Position numbers and translations under genes: made by a program. Positions 15,884 through 24,518 of a DNA stretch of 64,000 nucleotides are shown one piece after another. This DNA is from DASXYG01 sp036502625. Lineage in GTDB: Bacteria; Actinomycetota; Actinomycetes; Streptosporangiales; Streptosporangiaceae. Location of the stretch: NCBI GenBank assembly GCA_036502625.1, contig DASXYG010000081.1:3785-67784 (forward strand), read 5' to 3'. How positions within the stretch are numbered: position 1 is the first letter of the stretch; each line of letters begins with the position of its first letter. The notes below the pieces were generated by a model that searched no databases, was not told where the DNA came from, and saw only the letters and a program-made list of their open reading frames with translations.

Positions 15884-17484
15884 TGCTTGGCCGGCTCTTC
15901 GAGCGCCGGATGCTCCTCGTGCTCGCCGTTCAGCGGGATGTCGTTCTCGGTGTACGCGCGGTTGAGGCGGGCGCGGAGCTTCGTGAGCGGGCCGCCGGGT
16001 TTCGGCAGGCCGTTCTCGTCGCGTTTGCCGGCCTCGATGCTCGGCACCGGCGTCTTCCCGGCGATGCGCGCGCGTGCCGCCTCCGACAGCGGCTTGTGCA
16101 CCTCGATGATCTCGCCGCTCGGGAGCCGTTTCACGATGCCGCTCTCGTAGCCGTGCGCGAGCCGGTCCGCGTCACGGCGCTGCATGCCGAGGCAGATGCG
16201 CTGGACGGCGATGAACGCCAGGAACGGCAGCACGATGAACGCGATGCGGAAGAACCACGTCGTGGCGTACAGCGAGATGCTCAGCCGTACGGCGATCACG
16301 TCGTTGGCGCCGGCCAGCCAGGTGATGCCGTAGACGGTGATGCCGAAGGCGCCGAACGCGGTGCGGGTCGCGTTGTTGCGCGGCCGGTCGAGTATGTGGT
16401 GCTCGGCGTTGTCGCCGGTGATCCATTTCTCGATGAACGGGTACGCGCCGAGGACCGTGTAGACGAGTCCCAGGTAGATCAGCGCCGGCACGAGCACGCT
16501 CAACGCGAGCGTGTATCTGCCCGCGATGACGACCTCCCAGGCGGGCATCATGCGCAGCGAGCCTTCGAGGAAGCCCATGTAGAAGTCGGGCTGTGAGTCG
16601 GCGCTGATCGACGTCGGCGTGAACGGGCCGTACATCCAGATCGGGTTGACCTGCGCGAACGTCGACAGCAGCGAGATGATGCCGAACGTGAAGAAGAAGT
16701 AGGCGCCGGTCTTGGCCGCGAACGCGGGGTACGCGGGGCCGCCGACCACGTTGGTGTTCGTGTGCCCCTTGCCGGGCCACTGGGTGTGCTTCTGGTGCCA
16801 GAGGATCAGCACGTGCGCGCCCACGAGGGCCAGCAGGATGGCCGGGATCAGCAGGATGTGGATGCTGTAGAGCCGCGGGATGATCTGGTCGCCGGGGAAC
16901 TCGCCGCCGAACAGGAACATCGTGATGTACGTGCCCACGATCGGGATGGACAGCAGCACGCCTTCGAGCAGCCGCACGCCGATGCCGGAGAGCAGGTCGT
17001 CGGGCAGCGAGTAGCCGAACAGGCCCTCGAGCATGACCAGCGTCAGCATGATGACGCCGATGACCCAGTTGAGCTCGCGCGGCTTGCGGAACGCGCCGGT
17101 GAAGAAGATGCGCAGCATGTGCGCGAGGATCGCGGCGAACATGACCAGCGCGGCCCAGTGGTGGATCTGCCGCATCAGCAGGCCGCCGCGTACGTCGAAG
17201 CTGATCCGCAGCGTCGATTCGTACGCCTGGCTCATCCGTACGCCGCGGAGCTGGGTGTACGAACCGTGGTAGACGACGTCCTGCATGCTCGGGTTGAAGA
17301 ACAGCGTCAGGAAGACGCCCGTGAGCAGCAGGATGATGAACGAGTAGAGCGCGATCTCGCCCAGCATGAACGACCAGTGGTCCGGAAAGACCTTCTTCAT
17401 CTGCTGCTTGAGGAAGTCGGCGGCGTGGAACCTGTCGTCGATGTAGTTGCCCGCGCCGCCAAGCGCCTTGGAACTCGCACCCAT
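15880..17484 (-). CDS. qcrB: Cytochrome bc1 complex cytochrome b subunit (QcrB), standing alone
   Basis: A 534-residue actinobacterial-type cytochrome b. The ATG at 17484 (a GTG precedes it by one codon) follows AAGGGG at good spacing. Haem-ligand histidines are in IHHWAALVMFAAILAHMLRI and IHILLIPAILLALVGAHVL, and the C-terminal extension typical of actinobacterial QcrB is present (about 400-534, ending EEHPALEEPAKH). The usual partners qcrC (dihaem cytochrome c) and qcrA (Rieske protein) and the cta genes are absent here; the neighbours are a GntR gene and a subtilase. It is therefore probably a second copy used under special conditions. A perfect inverted repeat overlaps its ribosome-binding region. 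Confidence 0.93.
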   Translation of the reverse strand: MGASSKALGGAGNYIDDRFHAADFLKQQMKKVFPDHWSFMLGEIALYSFIILLLTGVFLTLFFNPSMQDVVYHGSYTQLRGVRMSQAYESTLRISFDVRGGLLMRQIHHWAALVMFAAILAHMLRIFFTGAFRKPRELNWVIGVIMLTLVMLEGLFGYSLPDDLLSGIGVRLLEGVLLSIPIVGTYITMFLFGGEFPGDQIIPRLYSIHILLIPAILLALVGAHVLILWHQKHTQWPGKGHTNTNVVGGPAYPAFAAKTGAYFFFTFGIISLLSTFAQVNPIWMYGPFTPTSISADSQPDFYMGFLEGSLRMMPAWEVVIAGRYTLALSVLVPALIYLGLVYTVLGAYPFIEKWITGDNAEHHILDRPRNNATRTAFGAFGITVYGITWLAGANDVIAVRLSISLYATTWFFRIAFIVLPFLAFIAVQRICLGMQRRDADRLAHGYESGIVKRLPSGEIIEVHKPLSEAARARIAGKTPVPSIEAGKRDENGLPKPGGPLTKLRARLNRAYTENDIPLNGEHEEHPALEEPAKH

Positions 17485-17492
17485 CACGGCCC

Positions 17493-17513
17493 CTTACTAC
17501 GGCTTGTAGTAAG
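17493..17513. promoter_or_regulatory. Perfect inverted repeat at the qcrB translation start
   Basis: CTTACTAC-GGCTT-GTAGTAAG is an 8-5-8 perfect inverted repeat, 9 bp upstream of the qcrB ATG and overlapping the AAGGGG ribosome-binding region. The TACTAC...GTAGTA halves resemble operators of the BlaI/MecI/CopY repressor family. No such repressor gene is in the window. An RNA hairpin hiding the ribosome-binding site is the alternative. Confidence 0.55.
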
Positions 17514-17671
17514 ACGCTAAGGCGAATCTCCGCATTCGGCAAGCCTCCACGCGCAAGATCCTCCGCGGATCCGTCCTGGCCGATAGCGGCTTTTCCGGGC
17601 CGGGGGACTGGCGCCGTACGGCAAATGCGAATAAAAGGGATGTTCAAAGATCCCCCATCCGGAGGTGTGCA

Positions 17672-19393
17672 GTGCGGCGCGCCATCATCGCAACCGCCGC
17701 CGTCATCGCTTTAGCGGTGCCGGCGCTCCCCGCCCAGGCCGGACCGGTCGCCCACCCGCAGCAGGGCGGCACGACCACCGAGTACGTCGTCCTCTACACG
17801 TCGGCCGCCCAGGCGTCGGCCGCGCGGGCCGCCGTCACGGCCGCGGGCGGCACGATCGTCCGCGAGAACCGGGACATCGGCCTGGCCACCGTGCGCACGA
17901 CCAACACCGCGTTCATCGCCGACGCGCGCCGGTCGCCGGCCGTCCAGGGCGTCGCGCACAACCGGGCCATCGGGCAGGCGCCCAAGGAACACCGGGCGGC
18001 GCCGAAGTCGAGCGCGGTCGAGAAGGACGTCGGGCACGGCGGGAAGCGGACCGCCGCGGCGGCGCGGCACGGCGGGAAGGCCGAGCCGCTGGCCGGGCGC
18101 CAGTGGGACCTCCGGCAGATGGGCGTGCTGAACAAGGACGGGTCGTACCAGGTCGGCAGCGACGGGCGCGGCGTGCGCGTGGGCGTCATCGACACCGGTG
18201 TCGACGGCGACCATCCGGACATCAAGGCCAACTTCGACCGCAGGGACAGCCGCAACTTCACCACCGACATCCCGGCGGACGCCGACGGCAACGCGGTCGA
18301 CGGGCCGTGCGAGCACCCGTCCTGCGTGGACCCGGCGGACGAGGACGACAACGAGCACGGCACGCACGTCGCCTCGGAGATCGCCTCGCCGCGCAACGGC
18401 CTCGGCATGGCGGGCATCGCGCCGCGGGCCGAGATCGTGAACGTCCGGGCCGGCCAGGACTCCGGCTTCTTCTTCCTCCAGCCGACCGTGGACGCCCTGA
18501 CGTACTCCGGCCGCATCGGCCTGAACGTCGTCAACATGAGCTTCTACGTCGACCCGTGGCAGTGGAACTGCGCGAGCAACCCGAAGGACTCCGCCGAGGC
18601 GCGGCAGGAGCAGGTCACCGTCATCGCGGCGGTGCAGCGGGCGCTGCGGTTCGCGCACGACCGCGGGGTCACGCTGGTCTCCGCGGCGGGCAACTTCGCC
18701 AGCGACTACACCAAGCCGATCCTCGACAACACCAGCCCGGACTACGTGGACGTGCCCGGCAAGGCGCCGTACGACCGGACGATCACGCCGGGGCAGTGCC
18801 TGTCGATGCCGAGCCAGGGCACGGACGTCCTGGCGATCTCGGCGACCGGCCCGTCCGAGCGCAAGTCGTACTTCTCCGACTACGGCAAGGGCTACGTCGC
18901 GGTGGCCGCGCCCGGCGGCGACGCGTACGACACGGCGGACGGCAAGGCCGACCCGACGTCCTCGATCCTGGCCGCCTACCCGGCGGCGCTGGCCAAGGCG
19001 GCGGGCGTGCTCAACCCGGACGGCTCGCCGAACACCCCGTCGGTGGTGCGCGACTGCAAGGGCACGACCTGCGCGTACTACCAGTACCTCCAGGGCACGT
19101 CGATGGCCTCGCCGCACGCCGTGGGGCTGGCCGCGCTGATCATCGGGCGGTACGGGCACCGCACGCGCAACGGCGTCGCGCTGAACCCCGACACGGTGAA
19201 GCGGATCATGCTGGGCACCGCGCGCGCGAAGCCCTGCCCGCCGGGCGGCACGCAGACGTACACGCGCTACGTGCTGCAGGCCGACGGCTCGTACCTGAAG
19301 ACCGTCACCACGGCGGCCTGCGAGGGCGGCACGTCCTACAACGGCTTCTACGGCAACGGCATCATCGACGCCCGGCGCGCGGTGGGCCGCTGA
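17672..19393 (+). CDS. Secreted subtilisin-like serine protease (S8)
   Basis: A 573-residue exported protease. The GTG start follows GGAGGTG. A signal peptide (about 1-26, RRAIIATAAVIALAVPALPAQA) leads into an I9-like propeptide (TEYVVLYTSAAQASAARA) and a Gly/Lys-rich stretch. The catalytic domain has Asp174 (VGVIDTGVDGDHPD), His229 (EHGTHVASEI) and Ser477 (GTSMASPHAVGLAALI). A long insert lies between the Asn of the oxyanion region (SAAGNFASDY) and the Ser. Several Cys pairs fit an extracellular, disulfide-bonded enzyme. A strong hairpin terminator follows. There are no coupled partners, so it probably acts as a general extracellular or maturation protease. Confidence 0.94.
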   Translation: MRRAIIATAAVIALAVPALPAQAGPVAHPQQGGTTTEYVVLYTSAAQASAARAAVTAAGGTIVRENRDIGLATVRTTNTAFIADARRSPAVQGVAHNRAIGQAPKEHRAAPKSSAVEKDVGHGGKRTAAAARHGGKAEPLAGRQWDLRQMGVLNKDGSYQVGSDGRGVRVGVIDTGVDGDHPDIKANFDRRDSRNFTTDIPADADGNAVDGPCEHPSCVDPADEDDNEHGTHVASEIASPRNGLGMAGIAPRAEIVNVRAGQDSGFFFLQPTVDALTYSGRIGLNVVNMSFYVDPWQWNCASNPKDSAEARQEQVTVIAAVQRALRFAHDRGVTLVSAAGNFASDYTKPILDNTSPDYVDVPGKAPYDRTITPGQCLSMPSQGTDVLAISATGPSERKSYFSDYGKGYVAVAAPGGDAYDTADGKADPTSSILAAYPAALAKAAGVLNPDGSPNTPSVVRDCKGTTCAYYQYLQGTSMASPHAVGLAALIIGRYGHRTRNGVALNPDTVKRIMLGTARAKPCPPGGTQTYTRYVLQADGSYLKTVTTAACEGGTSYNGFYGNGIIDARRAVGR

Positions 19394-19412
19394 CCCGCGG
19401 AGCATGACCGGG

Positions 19413-19446
19413 CCTCCCCCGGCGGCCGCCGCGCCGCCGGGGGAGG
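19413..19446. terminator. Rho-independent-type hairpin after the subtilase gene
   Basis: A perfect 13-bp GC stem (CCTCCCCCGGCGG with CCGCCGGGGGAGG) around an 8-base loop, 20 bp past the subtilase stop. There is no T-run, as is usual for actinobacterial terminators. Confidence 0.75.
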
Positions 19447-19500
19447 ACGCCGTACGCGGGTGGGCCACACGGCCGCGTCCGGTCCATACTGGGCCGCGTT

Positions 19501-20097
19501 ATGACCGGCATCTCACGAGGGAACGCCGTGTACCGGCTGCTGCCGGGCATGGGCGGGGAACGCGGCGACTTCCGCGCGTTGACCATCGGGAACGAGCTGA
19601 CCAGGATCATCCGCTGGATGCTCTCCGGGTCGCCGGAGGAGTACCCGAGCGGCATCACCGCGGAGTGGGTCGGTGACCCGGACGCGCGGCCGGTGGAGGT
19701 CGTGGCGGGGATGTCCGAGGCGCCGATCGTCAGCGGCCGTGTCGCCGACCTGTTCCGTGCCGAATTCGCGGCGTCCGGAAGCGTGCCGCCCCTCCGTATC
19801 GACGGTACGGAGAGCACGGAGTGGTTCGTCCTCCTCGTCGAGAAGGTCGTCGACTGCCTGGACGCGGGACGCTCGTCGGAGCCGGAATGGGACGGCTTGA
19901 TCAGGAAAGCCGTGTTCCGCGCCGACGCCGTACCGGCGGGCCTGCCGGCGTTCCGGGTGCCGCGGTCCACCAGGATCTACTGGAACGAGTGGGCGGCCGA
20001 GCGGTTGACGGAACTGGCCGGAGCCGACCTCGAAATGCGGCTGGTGTGGTCGGCGGACCCGGCGCGGGTGCCCCATCCCGATCCGTGGGGCTTCTGA
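19501..20097 (+). CDS. Imm11-like (DUF1629) protein
   Basis: A 198-residue soluble protein. The order of conserved pieces matches the Imm11/DUF1629 family: APIVSGRVADLFRAEF (family pattern 'piiSerl...'), a PLRIDG strand, WFVLLVEKVVDCLDAGRSS (family 'y.lnv..vvD.ld...S'), FRVPRSTRIYWNEWAAERL, then a final helix and strand (LAGADLEMRLVW). Imm11 proteins are predicted immunity proteins of polymorphic toxin systems. No toxin or secretion gene is adjacent, so the role here is open. No ribosome-binding site precedes the ATG; a CATACT hexamer ending 10 bp upstream suggests a very short leader. Confidence 0.65.
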   Translation: MTGISRGNAVYRLLPGMGGERGDFRALTIGNELTRIIRWMLSGSPEEYPSGITAEWVGDPDARPVEVVAGMSEAPIVSGRVADLFRAEFAASGSVPPLRIDGTESTEWFVLLVEKVVDCLDAGRSSEPEWDGLIRKAVFRADAVPAGLPAFRVPRSTRIYWNEWAAERLTELAGADLEMRLVWSADPARVPHPDPWGF

Positions 20098-20100
20098 CGT

Positions 20101-20607
20101 TCAGTCGTCGTCGTCCTTCTCCTCTTTCTCGTGTTCGAGGAGGCGGTCGACGCAGACCGCGACGGCGAGGAGCAGCGGGGCGTCGGCGTCGTCGGCCATC
20201 TCCACGCCGTACGTGTCGCGCACACGGAACCATTTGCGGCTGACCACGGCGATCGTGGCGCCGTCGAGCTCCATCCGGAACTCCTTGTCGATCAGGTTCC
20301 CGGTGATCTCGATCTCGGCGGGGGTGCCGGTCAGCTCCGCGGTGAACTTCTCGTGGAACGGCGTGAACAGCGCCTTCCGCACCGTCGCGACCGTCTCGCC
20401 GCCGCGCTCCACCTTCATGGCGTCGCGGATCGACAGCACCTTCTTGTGGACGGTCGCGACCTCGTTGCCGTCGAGGTCCTTCAGCTCGAGCGTGTCGTGC
20501 AGCCGCAGCACCTTGCCGTCGACGAAGAACGCGCGGTCGCCGTGCTCGTCGACGATCCAGAAGTCGTCGCCGAAACCGAAGATGCGCTCGCGTACTTGGA
20601 ACTTCAC
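20101..20607 (-). CDS. LURP-one-related (LOR) family protein
   Basis: A 168-residue soluble protein related to plant LURP-one and the tubby/scramblase fold. It begins KFQVRERIFGFGDDFWIVD and shows the repeated beta-hairpin pattern of the family (GDRAFFVDGKVLRLHDTLELKD, KVLSIRDAMKVERGGETVAT, IDKEFRMELDGATIAVVSRK, RVRDTYGVEMADDADAPLLLAV). It ends in a charged tail rich in Glu, Lys and Asp. GTG at 20607 is taken as the start; GGAAGG lies upstream. The molecular function of bacterial LOR proteins is not established; lipid binding has been proposed for the fold. It converges on the Imm11-like gene with a 3-bp gap. Confidence 0.85.
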   Translation of the reverse strand: MKFQVRERIFGFGDDFWIVDEHGDRAFFVDGKVLRLHDTLELKDLDGNEVATVHKKVLSIRDAMKVERGGETVATVRKALFTPFHEKFTAELTGTPAEIEITGNLIDKEFRMELDGATIAVVSRKWFRVRDTYGVEMADDADAPLLLAVAVCVDRLLEHEKEEKDDDD

Positions 20608-20660
20608 GGGAATCGCCTTCCGCGCGGGGGGTGTCGTCCTCGTGCGTTCTACCCGAGGGG

Positions 20661-21983
20661 TCAGGCCGAATCCGCTGCGGGGGCGCGCATGCGGCGTACG
20701 GCGGTCTCCATGACGGTGGGGATCACGGCGAGGGTGACCAGCGCCGTGCCGATGACGTAGAAGGCCGGGGCCACGGGGTTGCCGGTCGCGGTGATCAGCA
20801 GGCTGACGATGAACGGCGCCGTGCCGCCGAACGCGGAGACCGAGATGTTGTAGCCGATCGAGAAGCCGCCGTAGCGGACGCGGGTCGCGAACAGCTCGTT
20901 CATCGCGGCCAGCGACGTCGAGATGAACAGCGCGAGCAGGATGCCGAGGACGACGTGGCCGCCGATCGCGGCGGCCAGGCTGCCGGAGTTCATCCACGCG
21001 AACACCGGATACGCCAGCACGATCGAGGCCACGCAGGACGCGGTGAGCATGGGCTTGCGGCCGACGCGGTCGGACAGCGCGCCGAACAGCGGGATGAGCA
21101 CGCACACCACGGTCATCGCGATCACCGCCGAGATGGAGGCGTCGTCGCTGGTGAAGTGCAGGTTCACGGTGAAGTAGGTCGGCATGAACGTGAGCACGAC
21201 GTACAGGAACGCGTTGTGGAACAGGGAGAAGCCGGCGGTCTTGAGGATGCCGCGCCAGTTGTGCCGGAACGTCTCGCGCAGCGGCGACTTCGCCACCTTG
21301 CCGGCCGAGGCCAGCGCGCGGAACTCCGGCGTCTCGTCGATGCGCCGCCTGATGTAGAAGCAGATCGCGCCGAGCGGGCCGCCGACCAGGAACGGGATGC
21401 GCCAGCCCCACGACAGCATGCCGGCGTCGGAGATCAGCACGTTCAGGACGAGGACGAGCACCGAGCCGAGCAGGAACCCGGCGATGCAGCCCATCTCGAC
21501 CCAGCTCACCAGGTGGCCGCGGTTGCGCGGCTTGGCGTACTCGGCCGCGAACGCCGACGCGCCGCCCATCTCGCCGCCCGCGGAGAACCCCTGGAGCAGC
21601 CGCATCAGCACCAGCAGCGCGGGCGCGAACACGCCCGCCGCGGCGTAGCCGGGGAGCAGGCCGATCACGAACGTCGAGGCCGACACCAGCGTGATCACCG
21701 CGACGAGGATCTTCTGCCGGCCGAGGCGGTCGCCGAGGCCGCCGAAGAACAGCCCGCCCAGCGGCCGTACGACGAACGCCGCGCCGAACACCGCGAGCGA
21801 CGACAGCACCTGCGCGGTCGGGTTGCCTGACGGGAAGAACACCTTCCCGAGCGTCACCGCCAGGTAGCCGTACACCGCGACGTCGAACCACTCGACCACG
21901 CTGCCGACCGAGGCGCCGACGATCGCACGGCGGACCATGCCCGGGCTCGGGGCGGCGGCCTCGGGGGCCTGCTGTACGTCCAT
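20661..21983 (-). CDS. MFS transporter, metabolite:H+ symporter type
   Basis: A 440-residue twelve-helix carrier of the MHS group: GSVVEWFDVAVYGYLAV near the start, RPLGGLFFGGLGDRLGRQK in loop 2-3, GGEMGGASAFAAEYAKPRNRG in the central part. It lies 84 bp downstream of an FCD-GntR gene on the same strand and near the divergent ThDP/hydantoinase operon. The simplest reading is that it imports the organic-acid or cyclic-amide substrate handled by that operon. It differs clearly from the other MHS carrier at 9239-10540. Confidence 0.9.
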   Translation of the reverse strand: MDVQQAPEAAAPSPGMVRRAIVGASVGSVVEWFDVAVYGYLAVTLGKVFFPSGNPTAQVLSSLAVFGAAFVVRPLGGLFFGGLGDRLGRQKILVAVITLVSASTFVIGLLPGYAAAGVFAPALLVLMRLLQGFSAGGEMGGASAFAAEYAKPRNRGHLVSWVEMGCIAGFLLGSVLVLVLNVLISDAGMLSWGWRIPFLVGGPLGAICFYIRRRIDETPEFRALASAGKVAKSPLRETFRHNWRGILKTAGFSLFHNAFLYVVLTFMPTYFTVNLHFTSDDASISAVIAMTVVCVLIPLFGALSDRVGRKPMLTASCVASIVLAYPVFAWMNSGSLAAAIGGHVVLGILLALFISTSLAAMNELFATRVRYGGFSIGYNISVSAFGGTAPFIVSLLITATGNPVAPAFYVIGTALVTLAVIPTVMETAVRRMRAPAADSA

Positions 21984-22027
21984 GCCAGTTCCTCTCGGGA
22001 GAGGACGGGGGAAACGATCAAGCCCGA

Positions 22028-22041
22028 ACGATATATATCGT
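22028..22041. promoter_or_regulatory. Perfect AT-rich palindrome upstream of the MFS gene
   Basis: ACGATATATATCGT, a 14-bp perfect palindrome 45-58 bp upstream of the MFS start, within the 84-bp gap after the FCD-GntR gene. Next to it (22043-22060) are CAACGATC and CGACAAT words that resemble the operator at 22764-22785, which suggests the same regulator acts at both promoters. Confidence 0.45.
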
Positions 22042-22067
22042 CCAACGATCCGACAATGGTCCGCGGG

Positions 22068-22742
22068 TTAAATCCGCATCTCGGACGGGGGCGGGTCGGG
22101 CAGCCCGGCGTACGCGCGGAGCAACTGGCGCTCGGCGTCGCCGAGGTAGCGGCGGAGCAGATCCTCGGCGTGGTCGAGCTTCCCGGCGCCGACGGCCTCC
22201 ACGATTCCGGGGTGCCGCCGCAGGTAGGGCTCGTGGTACGAGCGGGGGTCGCGCATCATCGCGTACGCCAGGCGGAACTCGGCGAGTACGCGGCGCATGA
22301 TCTCCTCGGCGCGCGGGCTGCCGGAGATCGAGGTGATCGCCTGGTGGAAGTGGATGCTGGCGGTGCCGACGTCCGCCCACTGCTTCGCCGCGGCCGCGCG
22401 CTGACCGGCCTCGACGGCGGCGTGCAGGTCGCGGAGCGCGCGTACGGGCACGGTCTCGGCCTCGCGGAGCGCGCCGCACTCGATGAGCCGGCGCACGCGG
22501 TAGAGGTCGGCGACGTCGTCGGCGGTCAGCTCGCGGACGAACATGCCGCGGTTGAGCCGGTGGACGAGCAGCCGCTCGCGGGTGAGGAGCTGGAACGCCT
22601 CGCGGAGCGTGTTGCGGGAGACGCCGAACGACGCGGCGATGCGCTCCTCCGGCATGCGCTCGCCGGACCTGAAGGCGCCGTCGGCGATCTGCTCGCGCAG
22701 GGCCTCGGCGACCCGGCTCGCCGTGCTGGCCCGGTCTGGCAC
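22068..22742 (-). CDS. FCD-domain GntR transcriptional regulator
   Basis: A 224-residue regulator. I chose GTG 22742, preceded by GGGAGG at 7-base spacing, rather than the TTG 14 codons earlier, because this leaves the operator-like palindrome outside the gene. The winged helix has VAEALREQIADGAFRSGERM, PEERIAASFGVSRNTLREAF and LNRGMFVRELTADDV. The FCD domain carries the usual Asp/His pattern (YRVRRLIECGALREAE, FHQAITSISGSPRAEE, HPGIVEAVGAGKLDHAE). It is divergent from the ThDP-HyuA-HyuB operon and upstream of an MFS gene, and probably represses both. Confidence 0.92.
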   Translation of the reverse strand: MPDRASTASRVAEALREQIADGAFRSGERMPEERIAASFGVSRNTLREAFQLLTRERLLVHRLNRGMFVRELTADDVADLYRVRRLIECGALREAETVPVRALRDLHAAVEAGQRAAAAKQWADVGTASIHFHQAITSISGSPRAEEIMRRVLAEFRLAYAMMRDPRSYHEPYLRRHPGIVEAVGAGKLDHAEDLLRRYLGDAERQLLRAYAGLPDPPPSEMRI

Positions 22743-22763
22743 GCGGTGGCCTCCCGTCCGCCC

Positions 22764-22785
22764 ATTGTCGAAATCGCTCAACAAT
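22764..22785. promoter_or_regulatory. Operator candidate in the GntR/ThDP divergent promoter
   Basis: ATTGTCGA-AATCGC-TCAACAAT: two 8-bp half-sites matching at 7 of 8 positions with a 6-base spacer, directly upstream of the regulator and 60 bp before the ThDP enzyme start. An ATATATAG run follows it and could be part of a promoter. Confidence 0.5.
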
Positions 22786-22844
22786 ATATAGCCTGCTGGC
22801 GTTCCGTCCGCGCGGTTCGTGCGCGTCGACCATCAAGGAGGGGC

Positions 22845-24518
22845 ATGACCACCCAGGAAGCCGCCGAGACAGGTGCCGACCGGCTCGTCCAGGCCCTCGT
22901 CGACCTCGGCGTGACCGTGGCGTTCGGGCTGCCGGGCGTGCACAACCTGCCGATCTGGGAGGCGCTCGGCGACTCCGGCGTCCGGCTCGTCGGCGTGCGC
23001 CACGAACAGACCGCCGTGTACGCCGCGGACGGCTACTCGCGCGCCACCGGGAAGCTCGGCGTCGCCCTGGTGACCACCGGGCCGGGCGCGGCCAACACGC
23101 TCGGCGCCACCGGCGAGGCGCTGACGTCCGGGTCGTCCGTACTGGTCATCGCCACCGACATCCCGGCCGCGCTGCGCCGCCCCGGCGTCTACCGCGGCGT
23201 GCTGCACGAATGCGCCGACCAGTTGGCCATGTTCCTGCCGGTGGTGCGCGGCGGCTGGCACGCCGAGAGCGCCACGGAGATCGGCCCGCTGACGACCCGC
23301 GCCGCGAACCTGGCGCTGACCGCGCCGCGCGGCCCGACGTACCTCGGCATCCCGACCGACCTGCTGCGCACCCCCGCCCCGACGTCCCCGGCGATCCCCG
23401 CCACGGACCCGAGCGGCCGCGAGGTGCCCGCGTCCGCCGAGCTCACCGCCGCCGCGGACATGATCGCCGCGGCCGAGCGCCCGCTGGTGTGGGCCGGGCG
23501 CGGCGCGCTGAACTCCGGCGCGGGCGGCCAGATCGCCGCGCTGGCCGAGCGGATCGCCGCGCCGGTGGTCACCACGTACGGCGGGCGCGGCCTGGTGCCG
23601 CCCGGCCACCCGTGCGCCGTGCCCGGCCCCGTCCACGACCCCGCCGTGGGCCCGCTGTGGGACGAGGCCGACCTGGTCATCGGCGTCGGCACGGACTTCG
23701 ACGGCATGATGACGCAGAACTGGGCGATGCCCGCGCCGGCGCGGCTGATCACGGTGAACGTGGACGCCGCCGACGCCGCCAAGAACTACCCGCCGGACCT
23801 CGCGCTGACCGGCGACGCCGCGGCCGTGCTCGACGCGCTGCTGCCCGAGGTGCCCGAGCGCGGCGACCTGGCCGCGCTGACCGCGCGGCTGACCGCGCTC
23901 GGCGACGAGGTGGCCGCGTCCGTGCGCGCGGACGAGCCGCTGGCCGCCGACCTCCTCGACACGCTGCGCCGCGTGGTGCCCGCGGACGCGCCGATCGTCT
24001 GTGACATGTGCATCCCCGGCTACTGGATCGGCGGCTACCACCCGGTGCCGGCCGCGCGGAAGCTCGCGTACCCGATGGGCTGGGGCACGCTCGGCTTCGG
24101 GTTCCCCGCGTCCGTGGGCTCGGCGATCGCGATGGCCGAGACCGCCGGCCGTGCGGTCTGCGTCACCGGCGACGGCGGGTTCCTGTTCGCGTGCGGCGAC
24201 CTCGCGACCGTCGCGCAGGAGCGTGCGCCGCTGACGGTGGTGCTCGTCGACGACGGCGGCTACGGCATGCTGCGGTTCGACCAGGTGCAGGGCGGCCTGG
24301 CGCGGCGCGGCGTCGACCTCCACACGCCCGACTTCGCCGGCCTGGCGCGCTCGTTCGGCATCCCGGCCACGGAGGTCAAGGGCTTCGGCGCGGAGTTCGC
24401 CGAGGCGCTGCGCGGCAGCCTCGCCGCCGACGGCCCGAACATGGTGGTGGTGGACGCCGCGATGACGCCGCCGCCCACCACATCCCCGCGGTGGTACCGG
24501 AGGAAGGAGGGGCACTGA
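22845..24518 (+). CDS. Thiamine diphosphate-dependent enzyme, acetolactate synthase-like, with altered metal motif
   Basis: A 557-residue three-domain ThDP enzyme of the acetolactate synthase/decarboxylase superfamily, starting at ATG 22845 after AAGGAGGGG. The catalytic Glu54 is in VRHEQTAVYAADGYSRATG; GPGAANTL and TTYGGRGLVPPGHP mark the N-terminal and central domains. The ThDP-binding motif starts at GDGG (about 442), but where most relatives have the Asn-Asn pair this protein has Asp469-Asp470 (VDDGGYGMLR). That keeps an oxygen ligand for Mg2+ but is unusual. Its stop overlaps the hyuA start by one base. It probably decarboxylates or condenses a 2-oxo acid tied to the hydantoinase-type substrate; the exact reaction is unknown. 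Confidence 0.9.
   Translation: MTTQEAAETGADRLVQALVDLGVTVAFGLPGVHNLPIWEALGDSGVRLVGVRHEQTAVYAADGYSRATGKLGVALVTTGPGAANTLGATGEALTSGSSVLVIATDIPAALRRPGVYRGVLHECADQLAMFLPVVRGGWHAESATEIGPLTTRAANLALTAPRGPTYLGIPTDLLRTPAPTSPAIPATDPSGREVPASAELTAAADMIAAAERPLVWAGRGALNSGAGGQIAALAERIAAPVVTTYGGRGLVPPGHPCAVPGPVHDPAVGPLWDEADLVIGVGTDFDGMMTQNWAMPAPARLITVNVDAADAAKNYPPDLALTGDAAAVLDALLPEVPERGDLAALTARLTALGDEVAASVRADEPLAADLLDTLRRVVPADAPIVCDMCIPGYWIGGYHPVPAARKLAYPMGWGTLGFGFPASVGSAIAMAETAGRAVCVTGDGGFLFACGDLATVAQERAPLTVVLVDDGGYGMLRFDQVQGGLARRGVDLHTPDFAGLARSFGIPATEVKGFGAEFAEALRGSLAADGPNMVVVDAAMTPPPTTSPRWYRRKEGH

Noticed and set aside
22056..24518. 820-residue start for the ThDP enzyme
   Set aside because: The upstream 263 codons are antisense to the GntR gene; ATG 22845 has a strong AAGGAGGGG and the family N-terminus.
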